Assembly (NCBI RefSeq): GCF_002936955.1
Contig: NZ_MPZM01000010.1
Coordinates: 1 to 64,000, forward strand
DNA from: Oceanisphaera arctica
Lineage (GTDB): Bacteria; Pseudomonadota; Gammaproteobacteria; Enterobacterales; Aeromonadaceae
Direction: 5' to 3'
DNA: 64,000 nucleotides
In this document: piece by piece, positions 25,851-35,440 of the stretch
How positions within the stretch are numbered: the first letter of the stretch is position 1
How the letters are laid out: every line of letters begins with the position of its first letter
Position numbers and translations under genes: made by a program
The notes under the pieces: generated by a model
Databases searched by the model: none
What the model was told of the DNA's origin: nothing
The model's input: the letters and a program-made list of their open reading frames with translations, nothing else

Positions 25851-27059
25851 TTATCCGTTCCCTGAAGAGCCGCAAACCTCATCAAACACTTCCGCGATAA
25901 TCCGGGTAATCAGCCGGCAATCCGCCTCGACAAACGTCAGCGGTAACCGCATGTCGCACATGGTCGCCAGCACACGCCGGGTCTCGGGTAGCGATGGCAT
26001 CTGGCCCATGTATTGCCAGCTGTCAAAACGGCTGGTGTAACCCTTGGGATCCGCATCGCCGAACCATTTGAGCGGTACACCCTGCTCTTCGCAACGCGTA
26101 ATAAACCGTGCAATGGCTGCAGGATTCTGATCCGGAAGAGAAAACTGGATGGAACTGCCGACAAAGAATTCCGCCGCGGGACGAACCGGTAAACGAATGC
26201 CCTCGACCTGGCTCAGCCCCTCGGCGGTCGCGTTGTAAAGCAGGTTCCAGCGCCGGCACTGTTCATCCAGATTCTTGAGCTGGGGGCGTAATATCGCCGC
26301 TCGCAGGTTATCCATGCGGCCGCTGTAATTAGGTGTCTCGAAACGGATACGGGCAAAGGCTTCTTTCGGCGGCGCCGCCAGGTGCCGCTCATACAGCATG
26401 TAGGAGCCGGAATAGATGATGGCTTTGGCCATCACATCGTCGTCGTCAGTGGTAAGAAAACCACCTTCGCCGGAGTTGATATGCTTGTAAGTCTGGGTGC
26501 TAAAGCAGGCTATCCGACCGAAAGTGCCACTCTTGCGGCCATTCCAGCTGGCCCCCATGGTGTGGGCACAATCTTCGATAACGATAATCTGATGCCGCTC
26601 GCAGATGCTCATCAGCCGGTCCATGTCGGCAAGATGACCGCGCATATGGGACAACAACAGATAATGCACATCGTCGGCCGCCGCCTTCAGCTCGAGATCG
26701 TCGAGATCGATGGTGTAATCGTCGGTGGTTTCCACCAGTACCGGAACGGCACCGGCATTATTGATTGCACCGGGAACCGGTGCCAGAGTAAAGGCGTTAC
26801 ACAATACCTTGTCACCGGGTTGAACGCCCACGGTACGCATGGCAATGTGCAGTGCATAACCACCCGAGGCACAGGCAAGGCTGTAGCGGCTGCCCAGGTA
26901 GGCGGCAAACTCCTGCTCCAGCAGTTCGGTTTCCGTCGGTTCCCCGGCCAGAGAATTGTATCTGTGCAAACGACCACTTCTCATCACGGCGATGGCCTGC
27001 TCGATACCCTGCTCGGGAATCGGTTCCTGCTGGGTGAAAGACTTATTGAATTTGTTCAT
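25851..27059 (-). CDS. DegT/DnrJ/EryC1/StrS-family aminotransferase (candidate sulfopyruvate aminotransferase)
   Basis: 402 aa PLP-dependent enzyme. PLP pocket SGGYALHIAM near residue 65, Asp in VIEDCAHTMGA near residue 158, and the Schiff-base Lys in FSTQTYKHINSGEGGFLT near residue 187. Family members usually aminate sugars or secondary metabolites, but no sugar pathway gene is near. It sits between the HpsN-like gene and the TRAP dctP. The step missing from a sulfopyruvate-to-cysteate route is a transaminase, so I infer that role; this is not established for the family as far as I know. A perfect hairpin (27072-27099) separates it from hpsN. Confidence 0.85.
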   Translation of the reverse strand: MNKFNKSFTQQEPIPEQGIEQAIAVMRSGRLHRYNSLAGEPTETELLEQEFAAYLGSRYSLACASGGYALHIAMRTVGVQPGDKVLCNAFTLAPVPGAINNAGAVPVLVETTDDYTIDLDDLELKAAADDVHYLLLSHMRGHLADMDRLMSICERHQIIVIEDCAHTMGASWNGRKSGTFGRIACFSTQTYKHINSGEGGFLTTDDDDVMAKAIIYSGSYMLYERHLAAPPKEAFARIRFETPNYSGRMDNLRAAILRPQLKNLDEQCRRWNLLYNATAEGLSQVEGIRLPVRPAAEFFVGSSIQFSLPDQNPAAIARFITRCEEQGVPLKWFGDADPKGYTSRFDSWQYMGQMPSLPETRRVLATMCDMRLPLTFVEADCRLITRIIAEVFDEVCGSSGNG

Positions 27060-27071
27060 GAAAGCTCTCCG

Positions 27072-27099
27072 GGCAGGTGCCTGGTGCCAGGCACCTGCC
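27072..27099 (-). other. Intercistronic hairpin between hpsN and the aminotransferase gene
   Basis: 13-bp perfect arms, GGCAGGTGCCTGG and its complement, separated by two bases. No T-run follows on the minus strand, so it more likely stabilises or processes mRNA than terminates it. Confidence 0.7.
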
Positions 27100-27107
27100 T
27101 GTCTGAC

Positions 27108-28421
27108 TCAGCAATAACGCTCTTGGTTATAAACCTGGAAGTCCCACTCGGTCTCGGGGAAGTACTTGCGCAGGCGCCAGTCACAGGCACGAGCGTGACC
27201 TTCCATCCCTTCGGTACGGGAGATCCGGGAGCCGGCGGCACTGAACACCAGGTTGGCTTCTTCGCTCAGCTCCTGATAGGTAAGTACCTTCATGAACTTC
27301 TGCACATTCAGGCCACCGCTGTAACGGGCGGCCTTCTTGGTCGGCAGTATGTGGTTGGTACCGGAGCACTTGTCACCGTGGGAAACGGTGCTGCCCTCGC
27401 CCAGAAACAGGGAGCCATAGTTATTCAGATTGGCTTTCCACCATTCCAGATCCTCGGCCAGTATCTGCAGATGCTCACAGGCCCACTCGTCGCTGATCCT
27501 GGCCACTTCTTCGCGGCTGTCACCCAGAATCACCACACCATGATCGCGCCATGCGGCTTCACATACATCGGCATTGGGCATATCGGCGATCACCTTGGGC
27601 ATGATCTCGAGCACCTTTTCACCCAGCTCGCGGCTGTCGGTAAACAGCCAGACCGGTGAGTTGGGGCCGTGCTCTGCCTGGGAGACCAGATCGACGGCAA
27701 TAGTCATTGGGTCGGCATGTTTGTCGGCAATAATGGCCGATTCGGTTGGACCGGCAAACACATCGATGCCCACCTCGCCGAACAGCATGCGCTTGGCTTC
27801 TGCCACATAGGCATTGCCCGGACCGACCAGAATATCGGCAGGTTTGTTGGTAAACAGACCGTAGGCCATGGTGGCGATGGCATGTACGCCACCCATCTCC
27901 AGTATCACGTCGGCACCCGCCACATGCATGGCGTAGGCCACGGCCGGGTTGATGCTGTCACCACGGGGCGGTGAACAGGCCACGATGAAGGGCACACCCG
28001 CGGCCTTAGCCGTGGCCACGCTCATCAGTGCGGAGGCGGCATGGGCATAGCGTCCGCCGGGCACATAGCAACCGGCACACTCGACCGGCAAAATCTGCTG
28101 GCCAAGACGTACACCTTCTTCGGTTTCAATCTCGAAGGATTGCAGGCTGTCGCGCTGTGCTTCGGCAAAGCGTTTGATCTGGCGATGGGCAAAATCAATG
28201 TCGTCTTTCACACGCTGCGGCACCTGTTCGATCAGCGCCAGCTTCTTTTGCTCGGTAAGCACAAAGTCGCCCTGCCAGCTATCAAACTGCTTGGCATATT
28301 CGCGCACCACCGACTCACCCTCAAGCTTGATCCGGGTCAGCATTTCCTTGACCACAGCCTGGATGCGCTCATCTTCCTGTGCAACATCGCCTTCTGCTGC
28401 CGCTCTTTTAAGATATTCCAT
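27108..28421 (-). CDS. hpsN: Sulfopropanediol 3-dehydrogenase-like enzyme (HisD family)
   Basis: 437 aa, member of the histidinol dehydrogenase family with the signatures SQAEHGPNSPVWL and CSGTNHILPTKKAARY. No histidine-biosynthesis gene is nearby. HisD-family members beside TRAP and sulfonate genes are HpsN, which oxidises (R)-2,3-dihydroxypropane-1-sulfonate to (R)-sulfolactate with two NAD+. The N-terminus MEYLKRAAAEGDVAQ and the absence of his genes favour this. It is downstream of the CuyA-like gene on the same strand. A true histidinol dehydrogenase cannot be ruled out by eye, but context argues against it. Confidence 0.82.
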   Translation of the reverse strand: MEYLKRAAAEGDVAQEDERIQAVVKEMLTRIKLEGESVVREYAKQFDSWQGDFVLTEQKKLALIEQVPQRVKDDIDFAHRQIKRFAEAQRDSLQSFEIETEEGVRLGQQILPVECAGCYVPGGRYAHAASALMSVATAKAAGVPFIVACSPPRGDSINPAVAYAMHVAGADVILEMGGVHAIATMAYGLFTNKPADILVGPGNAYVAEAKRMLFGEVGIDVFAGPTESAIIADKHADPMTIAVDLVSQAEHGPNSPVWLFTDSRELGEKVLEIMPKVIADMPNADVCEAAWRDHGVVILGDSREEVARISDEWACEHLQILAEDLEWWKANLNNYGSLFLGEGSTVSHGDKCSGTNHILPTKKAARYSGGLNVQKFMKVLTYQELSEEANLVFSAAGSRISRTEGMEGHARACDWRLRKYFPETEWDFQVYNQERYC

Positions 28422-28519
28422 GGTATGACACCTGTTAAAAAGGAAGCTTTGGTTATTAGCAAGGCATGCTGCCCTGCCCTTGCTGGCCCGGCCCCTCCAG
28501 GAGGAACCGGGCGCGCAGG

Positions 28520-29530
28520 TTAACTATATTTAGGGAGGTTAAAGACTTCGCGATAACCGAACAGCGCCTGAGCACCACCGGTATGCAGAAACACGATGTT
28601 TTCCCCTTTCTTGAAATGGCCCTTGCGGATCAAATCGATAAGGCCTGCTGCACCTTTTCCGGAATAAACCGGATCCAGCAGTATGCCTTCGTGGCGGGCA
28701 AACAGCTCGATGGCCTCCAGGGTGCTTTCGGCAGGAATGCCGTAGCCTTCGCCTACATAATCACAGTTGGCGACCACGTCTTCGCGCTTGATGGCGCCGG
28801 GGATGCCCAGTTTCTCGGCAGTACGCTCGGCCAGGCGGAACACGTTGGCTTCCTGCTGCTCGCGGGGTACCCGCACACCGATACCAAGCACCGGGATCTG
28901 GCTGTTACTGCCGTACAGACCCGTCACCAGACCGGCCTGAGTACCAGCTGAACCGGTGGCGTGTACCAGGTGATCGATGCGCAGTCCGCGATCATTGGCC
29001 TGGCCCAGCAGCTCCAGCGCACAGTTGACGTAACCCAGGGCACCAATTTCATTGGAGCCGCCACCGGGAATGATATAGGGCTTCTTGCCATCGGCTTTCA
29101 GCTCGGTGGCCAGCGTTTCCATCGCCGCGTTCATGTCGGTACCGCCCGGATACTTGCGTAGCTGGCCACCAAACAGCTGGTCCAGCATGACGTTGCCGTT
29201 GTAGACGTAATCAACATCCTCGGAGCCGGTGCGATCTTCCAGCAGGATATGGCAATCCAGGCCCAGCTTGGTGGCAATGGCCACGGTCTGACGAGCGTGG
29301 TTGGACTGGGTTGCGCCTTGGGTAATAATGGTGTCGGCACCTTGTTCCAGGGCATCGGCCATCAGGAATTCCAGCTTACGGGTCTTGTTGCCACCGCCAG
29401 CCAGGCCGGTACAATCATCACGCTTTATCCACAGGGTGGGACCATCCAGCAACTTGGTCAGCTGAGGCATAGGCTCAAGGGGGGTATTAAGATGGGCGAA
29501 ATGAAGACGCGGGTAACGGGCCAAAAGCAT
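28520..29530 (-). CDS. cuyA: L-cysteate sulfo-lyase-like PLP enzyme
   Basis: 336 aa from ATG 29530 ([21 protein letters not shown]), with AAAGGAG upstream; a GTG at 29539 is less likely. Fold type II PLP enzyme of the ACC deaminase/D-cysteine desulfhydrase family; the PLP Lys is in [15 protein letters not shown] near residue 50, followed by [12 protein letters not shown]. CuyA splits L-cysteate into pyruvate, ammonia and sulfite. D-cysteine desulfhydrase is the main alternative; an hpsN homologue directly downstream and a divergent LysR regulator favour CuyA. First gene of the minus-strand cluster. Confidence 0.8.
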   Translation of the reverse strand: MLLARYPRLHFAHLNTPLEPMPQLTKLLDGPTLWIKRDDCTGLAGGGNKTRKLEFLMADALEQGADTIITQGATQSNHARQTVAIATKLGLDCHILLEDRTGSEDVDYVYNGNVMLDQLFGGQLRKYPGGTDMNAAMETLATELKADGKKPYIIPGGGSNEIGALGYVNCALELLGQANDRGLRIDHLVHATGSAGTQAGLVTGLYGSNSQIPVLGIGVRVPREQQEANVFRLAERTAEKLGIPGAIKREDVVANCDYVGEGYGIPAESTLEAIELFARHEGILLDPVYSGKGAAGLIDLIRKGHFKKGENIVFLHTGGAQALFGYREVFNLPKYS

Positions 29531-29587
29531 GGGTAACACTCCTTTCTCATTTTAAGAACACTGTCGGAACAATCTGGTAACACCACC

Positions 29588-29602
29588 ATACTGAGATAGG
29601 AT
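29588..29602. promoter_or_regulatory. Candidate LysR-type binding site
   Basis: ATACTGAGATAGGAT, a T-N11-A site with ATnCT/AGnAT symmetry, centred in the 159-base divergent region between cuyA and the lysR-type gene. Confidence 0.4.
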
Positions 29603-29689
29603 TCCCTGACCGACCAATGCTATCTTGGCTTCGCGCACGATTACTTTTCGGTATACGCAGAATTAACTCTATGTAAGGTATTGATCCTA

Positions 29690-30598
29690 ATGGAATTAAA
29701 GTGGTTAAAGGATTTTGTGGCATTGAGCGAGCATGGTAGTTTTTCCAAGGCGGCCGAAGCTCGCTTCGTCACCCAACCGGCCTTTAGCCGACGTATCCGT
29801 TCGCTGGAAAACTGGCTGGGTATCCCCTTGGTCGACCGGGAAAAACATCCAACCACCCTCTCCGTGACCGGTCTGGCGTTCGTTGAAGAAGCCAAACGGA
29901 TGATTCACGACACTTACCGGGTGCGCGAGCGATTGCAGGGACAGGAGTCACGTCAGAGCCTGGTGTTTTTTTCCCAGCATTCCCCGGCGGTTTCGTTTTT
30001 TCCGCACTGGATCCGGACCCTGGAACCGCTGGTGGGCCCCACTCTGGTCAAACTGAATGCCGGCAACCTGCACGATGTGATGGAATCCTTCATGGCGGGC
30101 ATGGGGGACTTCCTGCTCTGCTACTCGTCCGACGAAAACATCTCTCAACTATCACGCAACGACACAATCTGTATTCAGGTGGGTACCGACAAGCTGGTGC
30201 CGGTGTCGGCGGTAAATGCCAATGGCACTCCGCTCTATTCTGCCGACAGCCATGCCCCCTTCAAACTGCTGGCCTACCCTGATGATTCCTATCTGGGCAG
30301 CCTCATAAAGGAGCAGTGTCTCGCCAGGATCCCGCCCGATACTCAATATACGATTGTGTGCGAGAACGCCCTGGCCGAAGGCCTGAAAGCCATGGCGATA
30401 CAGGGTTACGGCGTCGCATGGCTGCCGTCCAGCCTGATCCAGAACGAACTGCAGAACAAGCAGCTGGCGATTCTGCCATCCCCGCTCCGCGCCGTGGAAC
30501 TGAAGATACTGCTTTATCGGTTCAGGCATACGGTCAAACCCGAGGTAGACGTCTTCTGGAAGTACCTGATCGAACTCTACAATCATGGTTATGCGTGA
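29690..30598 (+). CDS. LysR-family regulator of the sulfonate cluster
   Basis: 302 aa from ATG 29690 (MELKWLKDFVALSEHGSFSKAAEARFVTQP-type start). The winged HTH occupies residues 1-60, then an effector-binding domain of two Rossmann-like lobes. Divergent from cuyA and the eight genes downstream of it, the usual arrangement for a LysR activator of its neighbours; the inducer could be a sulfonate intermediate (inference). An upstream TTG at 29681 is possible but lacks a better signal. It resembles CuyR-type regulators by position only. Confidence 0.88.
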   Translation: MELKWLKDFVALSEHGSFSKAAEARFVTQPAFSRRIRSLENWLGIPLVDREKHPTTLSVTGLAFVEEAKRMIHDTYRVRERLQGQESRQSLVFFSQHSPAVSFFPHWIRTLEPLVGPTLVKLNAGNLHDVMESFMAGMGDFLLCYSSDENISQLSRNDTICIQVGTDKLVPVSAVNANGTPLYSADSHAPFKLLAYPDDSYLGSLIKEQCLARIPPDTQYTIVCENALAEGLKAMAIQGYGVAWLPSSLIQNELQNKQLAILPSPLRAVELKILLYRFRHTVKPEVDVFWKYLIELYNHGYA

Positions 30599-30659
30599 AG
30601 AACCGACCAGCCGATACCGGGAGCGACATGGCGCCCCCGGTGACATCGGCCTCTGAGTG

Positions 30660-31478
30660 TCAGCCAAAAATTACTTCATAACCGGTAAACTTGCGCAGGT
30701 TGATAACTCCGGTGTCGAGCATCAGATACTGCCCCTTGATACCGAGCAGGGTGCCCGATACCACCGGGTTCTTGTCGAAGTTGTGGCTGGCGATTTTGGT
30801 CGGGTATTCCAGTACCGGATAGTTCAGCTCTACCACCGCTTCATCCAGAACGGTCACAGCGTCTTCGCCATATTTCAGCAGTAAATCGCCGATCTTCTGC
30901 TGTATTTCCGGCAGCAGCCGTGCGGCTTCGGCTTTCAGGTCCATATCGGCTTCGCCGCCTTTCAGCATGGCGCGCCAGTTGGTCTTGTCCGCCACCATCT
31001 CGGCCAGGGCCACTTCCACCAGGCCGGAGAGCTGACGGGTGGCCACACGTAGAATCGGCAGTGCCTGAGTGGCACCCTGATCAATCCAGCGGGTCGGCAC
31101 CTGAGTGTGGCGGGTAATACCCACCTTGAGGCCCGAGGTGTTCGCCAGGTAGACGATGTGCCCCACCATGCAATGTTGCTCACCCCATTCCGGCTCGCGG
31201 CAGGTGCCCTCGAAATAGTGGCAAGTCTCCGGCTTCATCACGCACATGTCGCAACGGGCCAGCTTCTTCATGCAGGGAAAGCAGTGTCCCTGGGAATAAC
31301 TCTTGCTGGTTTTGCGGCCGCAGGCATTGCAGTAAATGTTGCCGGTATGGGTGAGGGTCAGCGTCTGCCCCAGCAGGGGGTTGAGATCGATGCGATGCTC
31401 GCCCAGCGCCAGCTGATAGGTAACAGGAGACGCCAGGGTGGCGGGCATTTTAATCAGGGTCCCGGTGATATTGCTCAT
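30660..31478 (-). CDS. DUF2797 domain protein
   Basis: 272 aa. Cys-rich N-terminal half: CNACGRKTSKSYSQGHCFPCMKKLARCDMCVMKPETCHYF, read here as several CxxC pairs likely binding zinc, followed by a GIY-YIG-like segment HIVYLANTSGLKVGITR near residue 107. Function unknown; a nucleic-acid role is suggested by the zinc sites. Stand-alone gene divergent from the VOC gene. Confidence 0.85.
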   Translation of the reverse strand: MSNITGTLIKMPATLASPVTYQLALGEHRIDLNPLLGQTLTLTHTGNIYCNACGRKTSKSYSQGHCFPCMKKLARCDMCVMKPETCHYFEGTCREPEWGEQHCMVGHIVYLANTSGLKVGITRHTQVPTRWIDQGATQALPILRVATRQLSGLVEVALAEMVADKTNWRAMLKGGEADMDLKAEAARLLPEIQQKIGDLLLKYGEDAVTVLDEAVVELNYPVLEYPTKIASHNFDKNPVVSGTLLGIKGQYLMLDTGVINLRKFTGYEVIFG

Positions 31479-31615
31479 GCTGCTTCATTATCGGTAGTGA
31501 GTTTGGCGGTACTGTAACAGCCGCCGACGACCGGCGCACCCGCCAGGCGGCCCTTTGGCAACCCTGCCCGCCGCAACCATACTCGAGAGACACCCGACTC
31601 GAGGAGACCACCATC

Positions 31616-32032
31616 ATGCCTGAGCGACATTATCCCCGCCTCACCCATATCGCCCTGCATGTGCGGAACATAGAGGCCTGCATCCGTTTCTACCGAGACT
31701 TCTGCGGCATGATCGAAACCCACCGGCGAGACAAACCGTCACAGACCATCGTCTGGCTGGCCGAGCCCGGTCGCGAGCGGGAGTTTATCTTCGTGCTGAT
31801 GAACGGCGGTGAGGATCTGCAGCTGTCCGACCACGATTACCGCCATTTCGGCTTCGCCCTGCCCAGCCGGGCGGCGGTGGATGAGATTGCCGCACAAGCA
31901 GAGGCCGCCGGTTGCCTGATCTGGCCGCCCAGAGACGAGCCCTGGCCGGTAGGCTATTACTGCGGGGTGAAGGATCCCAACGGCAACTACGTGGAATTCA
32001 GCCACGGCCAGCCGTTGGGGCTGACAGAATAG
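31616..32032 (+). CDS. VOC-family (glyoxalase/dioxygenase-like) protein
   Basis: 138 aa, one vicinal-oxygen-chelate domain of two beta-alpha-beta-beta-beta units. Metal-ligand candidates are His in THIALHVRN and Glu in NGNYVEFSHG near the C-terminus. The substrate cannot be told. Ribosome-binding site GAGGAGA. A hairpin repeat follows. Confidence 0.85.
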   Translation: MPERHYPRLTHIALHVRNIEACIRFYRDFCGMIETHRRDKPSQTIVWLAEPGREREFIFVLMNGGEDLQLSDHDYRHFGFALPSRAAVDEIAAQAEAAGCLIWPPRDEPWPVGYYCGVKDPNGNYVEFSHGQPLGLTE

Positions 32033-32072
32033 ACTGCTAGCGGAAAAATCAGGCGATATCGGTGCTTCAGGA

Positions 32073-32173
32073 GGACAAAGGGATCTGCTCAGCCGACCAT
32101 CCGTGCCACGGATGGCACGGCTGAGCCTCCAGGGAGGGATTCACGGCGAGTCGGCGGAGCGGGCCCTTTGCCC
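32073..32173. repeat. Dispersed ~100-bp hairpin repeat, copy 2
   Basis: Shares with copy 1 (912-1011) the outer parts ACAAAGGGATCTGCTCAGCC-like and GATTCACGGCGAGTCGGCGG-like plus GGGCCCTTTGCCC. The inner stem differs in sequence but is preserved as a stem: CCATCCGTG pairs with CACGGATGG here. Intergenic between the VOC and PhoD-like genes. Confidence 0.8.
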
Positions 32174-32225
32174 GATGAGACCTAAGCGTTTAAATTGTTA
32201 TCGAGCCCCCTATAGAACCGAACGT

Positions 32226-34139
32226 TCAGCGTTCTTCCCGACTCAATGACGCTTCAGGCTCTGCCGCCTTGTCGGCGACAAAATCCACCGCGCCTTCGGC
32301 CGTGATCTGCTGCACGCATACCGGCTCGCCGGCGTCGTTGAAGCGCACATAGCCGACGCCGGAACGGTTCAATAATCGTTCGCCTTTTGACGCCGATACC
32401 GGCGGATGCGGAGTAATTTCCAGCCGCCGCCGTCGGGTAAACCAGTTCAATGGCGAGCGAGGGGAATAGAGCCAGCGGTTGAGCCGGTCCAGCACGTCCA
32501 GCAGCCGGGACGGAAACTCGTTCTTGATGCCGCTGCTGGTGATCTGCCAGATATGGGGCTCCCCGCCCCGATGCCGCAGCTTGATGTCATACATGAAGGA
32601 ATAATGCACATCGCCCGACAGGATCACGTAATTGGCCGGGGTGCGGGCATGCCGGAAGATATTGAGGATCACGTTGGCGGTGCCCTTATGAGCCATCCAG
32701 TTTTCCGCATCCACCAGCAGCGGCTTGCCAAACCAGGTGAAGATCTTCTGGATCACCTCGATAAGCTTGACCCCGAATACCGGCGTCGGCGACACGATCA
32801 CCACCGCCTCGTGATTCAGCAGCTCGCCCTGTAGTTCGGTCAGAGCTTCCCAGTCCATCAGCCCCGAGGGATGACTCAGGTTGGACTCGGCACGCCAGCG
32901 GCGGGTGCGGGTATCCAGCACCAGCAGTTTGGGGCTGGTCGGCAGATGGTAGTGCCAGCGATCAAATTTCAACAGATGGTCGATCAACCGATCCTGGGAT
33001 TCTGACGTCGGCCGTTCGCTCCAGGCATCGAGCAAGGCCATCGAATCACCCCTGAAGGCGTCGGGATCGTTGCCCCAGCCCTGACAGATCAGATAACCCA
33101 CCAGTGCATTGCCGATGACCCTGCGAGAGAAGGGATGCCCGTAGGCACTTTCTTCCCAGGCTGCAGTCAGGTTCCAGTCGTCGGTCACATCGTGATCGTC
33201 GAAGATCATCAGGGTTGGCAGGTGAGCCAGCAGACGTCGCACCGCCGGTAACCCTTCGACGAAGGCGGCCAGCCGTTGCCGTTCGGTCTGATATTGTTGC
33301 TGTCGTTCCGGGCTCAGCTCCGGCTGCGCATCCGACAAGCCACGCCAGGGCTCCGGTGACCAGACCAGCAGATACATGGCCAGCACCTCGGCCAGGGTAA
33401 TCAGATGGTTATCGGCGCTACTGGTGGTGAAGATGGGCTTGCGCGCTCCTTCGAAGAAACGCTGCTGCAACGTCTGATTGCCCTTGATGCTGGGCAACAG
33501 CTCGCTGCGGCGGTAGTAATTGAGCGGGCTGGTAAAGAGCTCAGCGCTGTCGGCGACCAGGGCACCTTCCAGGGTTTCCGGATACAGTCCCAGCTCTGCA
33601 ATCAGCTGATGGATGGCGGTGAGCATGGGCCCGGCCACATCGTCTGCATAAATCTGATCGCCGCTCAGCATCAGCACCGCCGGGCGACTCAGGGGCTGGG
33701 CATGACATTGCCGCAGCCAGGTATCGGCGGCCACCAGACCATCGGGCGCCACGTGATGGGGTTTGCGGCAGGAGCCGTGTAATACCTCTTCCAGCCGGCT
33801 GCGGATCACCAATTGCGGCAGCCGCTCACCCGGATAGCACAGTTCCGAGGCCCAGTCGGCCATGCCGTGCCATTCATCCTGCTCCGATGTACGCCATTGC
33901 AGGTCGTAGGCCACCAGGGTATCGGCCGGCAACGGGGTTTCCAGCTCGACGTCCAGCAGCTGAATGAAACAACGATCTCCCACCTGCAATTGTTGTTGTC
34001 GCTCGCCGGTGAGTTCCTGTGGCGCGCCATCGGGCAGCAACAGGCGGAATTGCACCGGCCTCCGGCTGGCCAGCCAGAACACCAGCCGTTCGCAACTGGC
34101 ACGGCGTAATATGGGGCCGGCGATAATAGTGGAACTCAT
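32226..34139 (-). CDS. PhoD-like phosphatase/phosphodiesterase family protein
   Basis: 637 aa from ATG 34139 (MSSTIIAGPILRRA); ATG 34163 is an alternative, and neither has a strong ribosome-binding site. Metallophosphoesterase motifs: MLSGDQIYADDVAGP near residue 165, LMIFDDHDVTDDWNL near residue 315, and VILSGDVHYSFMYD near residue 515. No signal peptide or Tat motif is seen, unlike secreted PhoD, so it is probably cytoplasmic. Substrate unknown. Stand-alone, divergent from the AI-2E-family gene. Confidence 0.85.
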   Translation of the reverse strand: MSSTIIAGPILRRASCERLVFWLASRRPVQFRLLLPDGAPQELTGERQQQLQVGDRCFIQLLDVELETPLPADTLVAYDLQWRTSEQDEWHGMADWASELCYPGERLPQLVIRSRLEEVLHGSCRKPHHVAPDGLVAADTWLRQCHAQPLSRPAVLMLSGDQIYADDVAGPMLTAIHQLIAELGLYPETLEGALVADSAELFTSPLNYYRRSELLPSIKGNQTLQQRFFEGARKPIFTTSSADNHLITLAEVLAMYLLVWSPEPWRGLSDAQPELSPERQQQYQTERQRLAAFVEGLPAVRRLLAHLPTLMIFDDHDVTDDWNLTAAWEESAYGHPFSRRVIGNALVGYLICQGWGNDPDAFRGDSMALLDAWSERPTSESQDRLIDHLLKFDRWHYHLPTSPKLLVLDTRTRRWRAESNLSHPSGLMDWEALTELQGELLNHEAVVIVSPTPVFGVKLIEVIQKIFTWFGKPLLVDAENWMAHKGTANVILNIFRHARTPANYVILSGDVHYSFMYDIKLRHRGGEPHIWQITSSGIKNEFPSRLLDVLDRLNRWLYSPRSPLNWFTRRRRLEITPHPPVSASKGERLLNRSGVGYVRFNDAGEPVCVQQITAEGAVDFVADKAAEPEASLSREER

Positions 34140-34378
34140 GTCGTGTCTGCTGAAGAAGGTCATGGGGCATCATAACGGTGCCGGTTCTCCCTTTAAAGAC
34201 AAGGCGCTCAAGCTGCGTCTGACCCTGCCGTTAGATCCAGTGCTGCACACTATGAATAACGTCGCAATCGGCATCATCAGGTAGCTCGTGGACCAGATTA
34301 AGAAGTGGTAAATCGGTGGCTTAGCTTCCCCCCCTTCTTTACCATGGGCACTGTGTCTTATCAGGAATCTCTTTCACC

Positions 34379-35437
34379 ATGCGCGAAAAACTCGAACAAC
34401 GTTCTTTTCTGTTTATGCTGCTGCTGGTCAGCCTGCTGTTCGGGCTGGTGCTCAAACCCTTCTGGGGCGCCATTTTCTGGGCCTGCGCCATCGGCGTCAT
34501 CTTCAATCCCCTGCAGGATCGCATTCTGCGCCTGATCGGCCCCAAGCCCAATCGCGCCGCCCTGCTCACCCTGCTTATCTGCATGGTCATAGTGGTGCTG
34601 CCGGTGCTGTTGATCGCCACTTCCTTCATTCAGGAGGGGCTGGCGCTCTATCAACGTATCGACAAGGGCGAAATCAAGCCGGCCGACTGGCTGGAGCAGA
34701 TGCGTCACGCCTTTCCGCTGGTGCCCGAGCTGTTTGAACGGCTGGGCATAGATATCGACAGCGTTCGCCAGAAGCTGTCCGAAGGGGCCGTGGCCACCAG
34801 CAAGCTGCTGGCAGAAAAAGCCCTCGGCGCCGGCCAGAGCACCTTCGCCTTCGTGATGAACGTGGCGCTGATGCTCTACCTGACCTTCTTTTTGCTGCGC
34901 GACGGCCATCAGCTTATCGAGGTGCTGGTCAAGGCGCTGCCGCTGGGTGATGAGCGTGAGCGCAAGCTGTTCAGCAAGTTCTCGGAAGTGACCCGGGCCA
35001 CGGTCAAGGGCAACATTCTGGTGGCCATGGTACAGGGGGCCCTAGGAGGCTTTATCTTCTGGGCGCTGGGGATTCCCGGCCCGCTGTTGTGGGGCGTAGT
35101 GATGGCCTTTCTGTCGCTGATCCCGGCGGTGGGTGCCGGTCTGGTATGGCTGCCGGTAGCCCTGTACCTCTATGCCACCGGCGACTGGATAGCCGGCTCG
35201 GTGCTGGTCGGCTTCGGCGCCTTGGTAATCGGCCTGGCCGACAACGTCTTGCGACCGCTGCTGGTGGGCCGCGACACCAAGTTACCCGATTATCTGGTGC
35301 TGTTCTCCACCCTGGGCGGCCTGAGCCTGATGGGCATCAACGGCTTTGTGATAGGCCCGCTGGTGGCGGCGCTGTTTCTGGTAGTCTGGGATATTTTCAC
35401 GCGCGAGTTCAACGGAGAAGATCCGTACAAGTCGTGA
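34379..35437 (+). CDS. AI-2E family transporter (YdiK/PerM type)
   Basis: 352 aa, about eight membrane segments, including a characteristic long stretch near residues 200-330 (GNILVAMVQGALGGFIFWALGIP-type). The family includes autoinducer-2 exporters and permeases of unknown substrate; this one is closest in look to YdiK. A soluble helical region (residues ~85-155) follows the second segment pair. A heptanucleotide tandem repeat follows the stop. Confidence 0.85.
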   Translation: MREKLEQRSFLFMLLLVSLLFGLVLKPFWGAIFWACAIGVIFNPLQDRILRLIGPKPNRAALLTLLICMVIVVLPVLLIATSFIQEGLALYQRIDKGEIKPADWLEQMRHAFPLVPELFERLGIDIDSVRQKLSEGAVATSKLLAEKALGAGQSTFAFVMNVALMLYLTFFLLRDGHQLIEVLVKALPLGDERERKLFSKFSEVTRATVKGNILVAMVQGALGGFIFWALGIPGPLLWGVVMAFLSLIPAVGAGLVWLPVALYLYATGDWIAGSVLVGFGALVIGLADNVLRPLLVGRDTKLPDYLVLFSTLGGLSLMGINGFVIGPLVAALFLVVWDIFTREFNGEDPYKS

Positions 35438-35440
35438 GGT

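Noticed and set aside
26382-27659. 425-codon plus-strand frame opposite the aminotransferase and hpsN genes
   Set aside because: Glycine- and histidine-rich shadow translation with no domain; both opposite genes carry clear motifs.
27108-28421. Histidinol dehydrogenase of histidine synthesis
   Set aside because: No his gene nearby; the TRAP, CuyA-like and SlcC-like neighbours fit the HpsN branch better.
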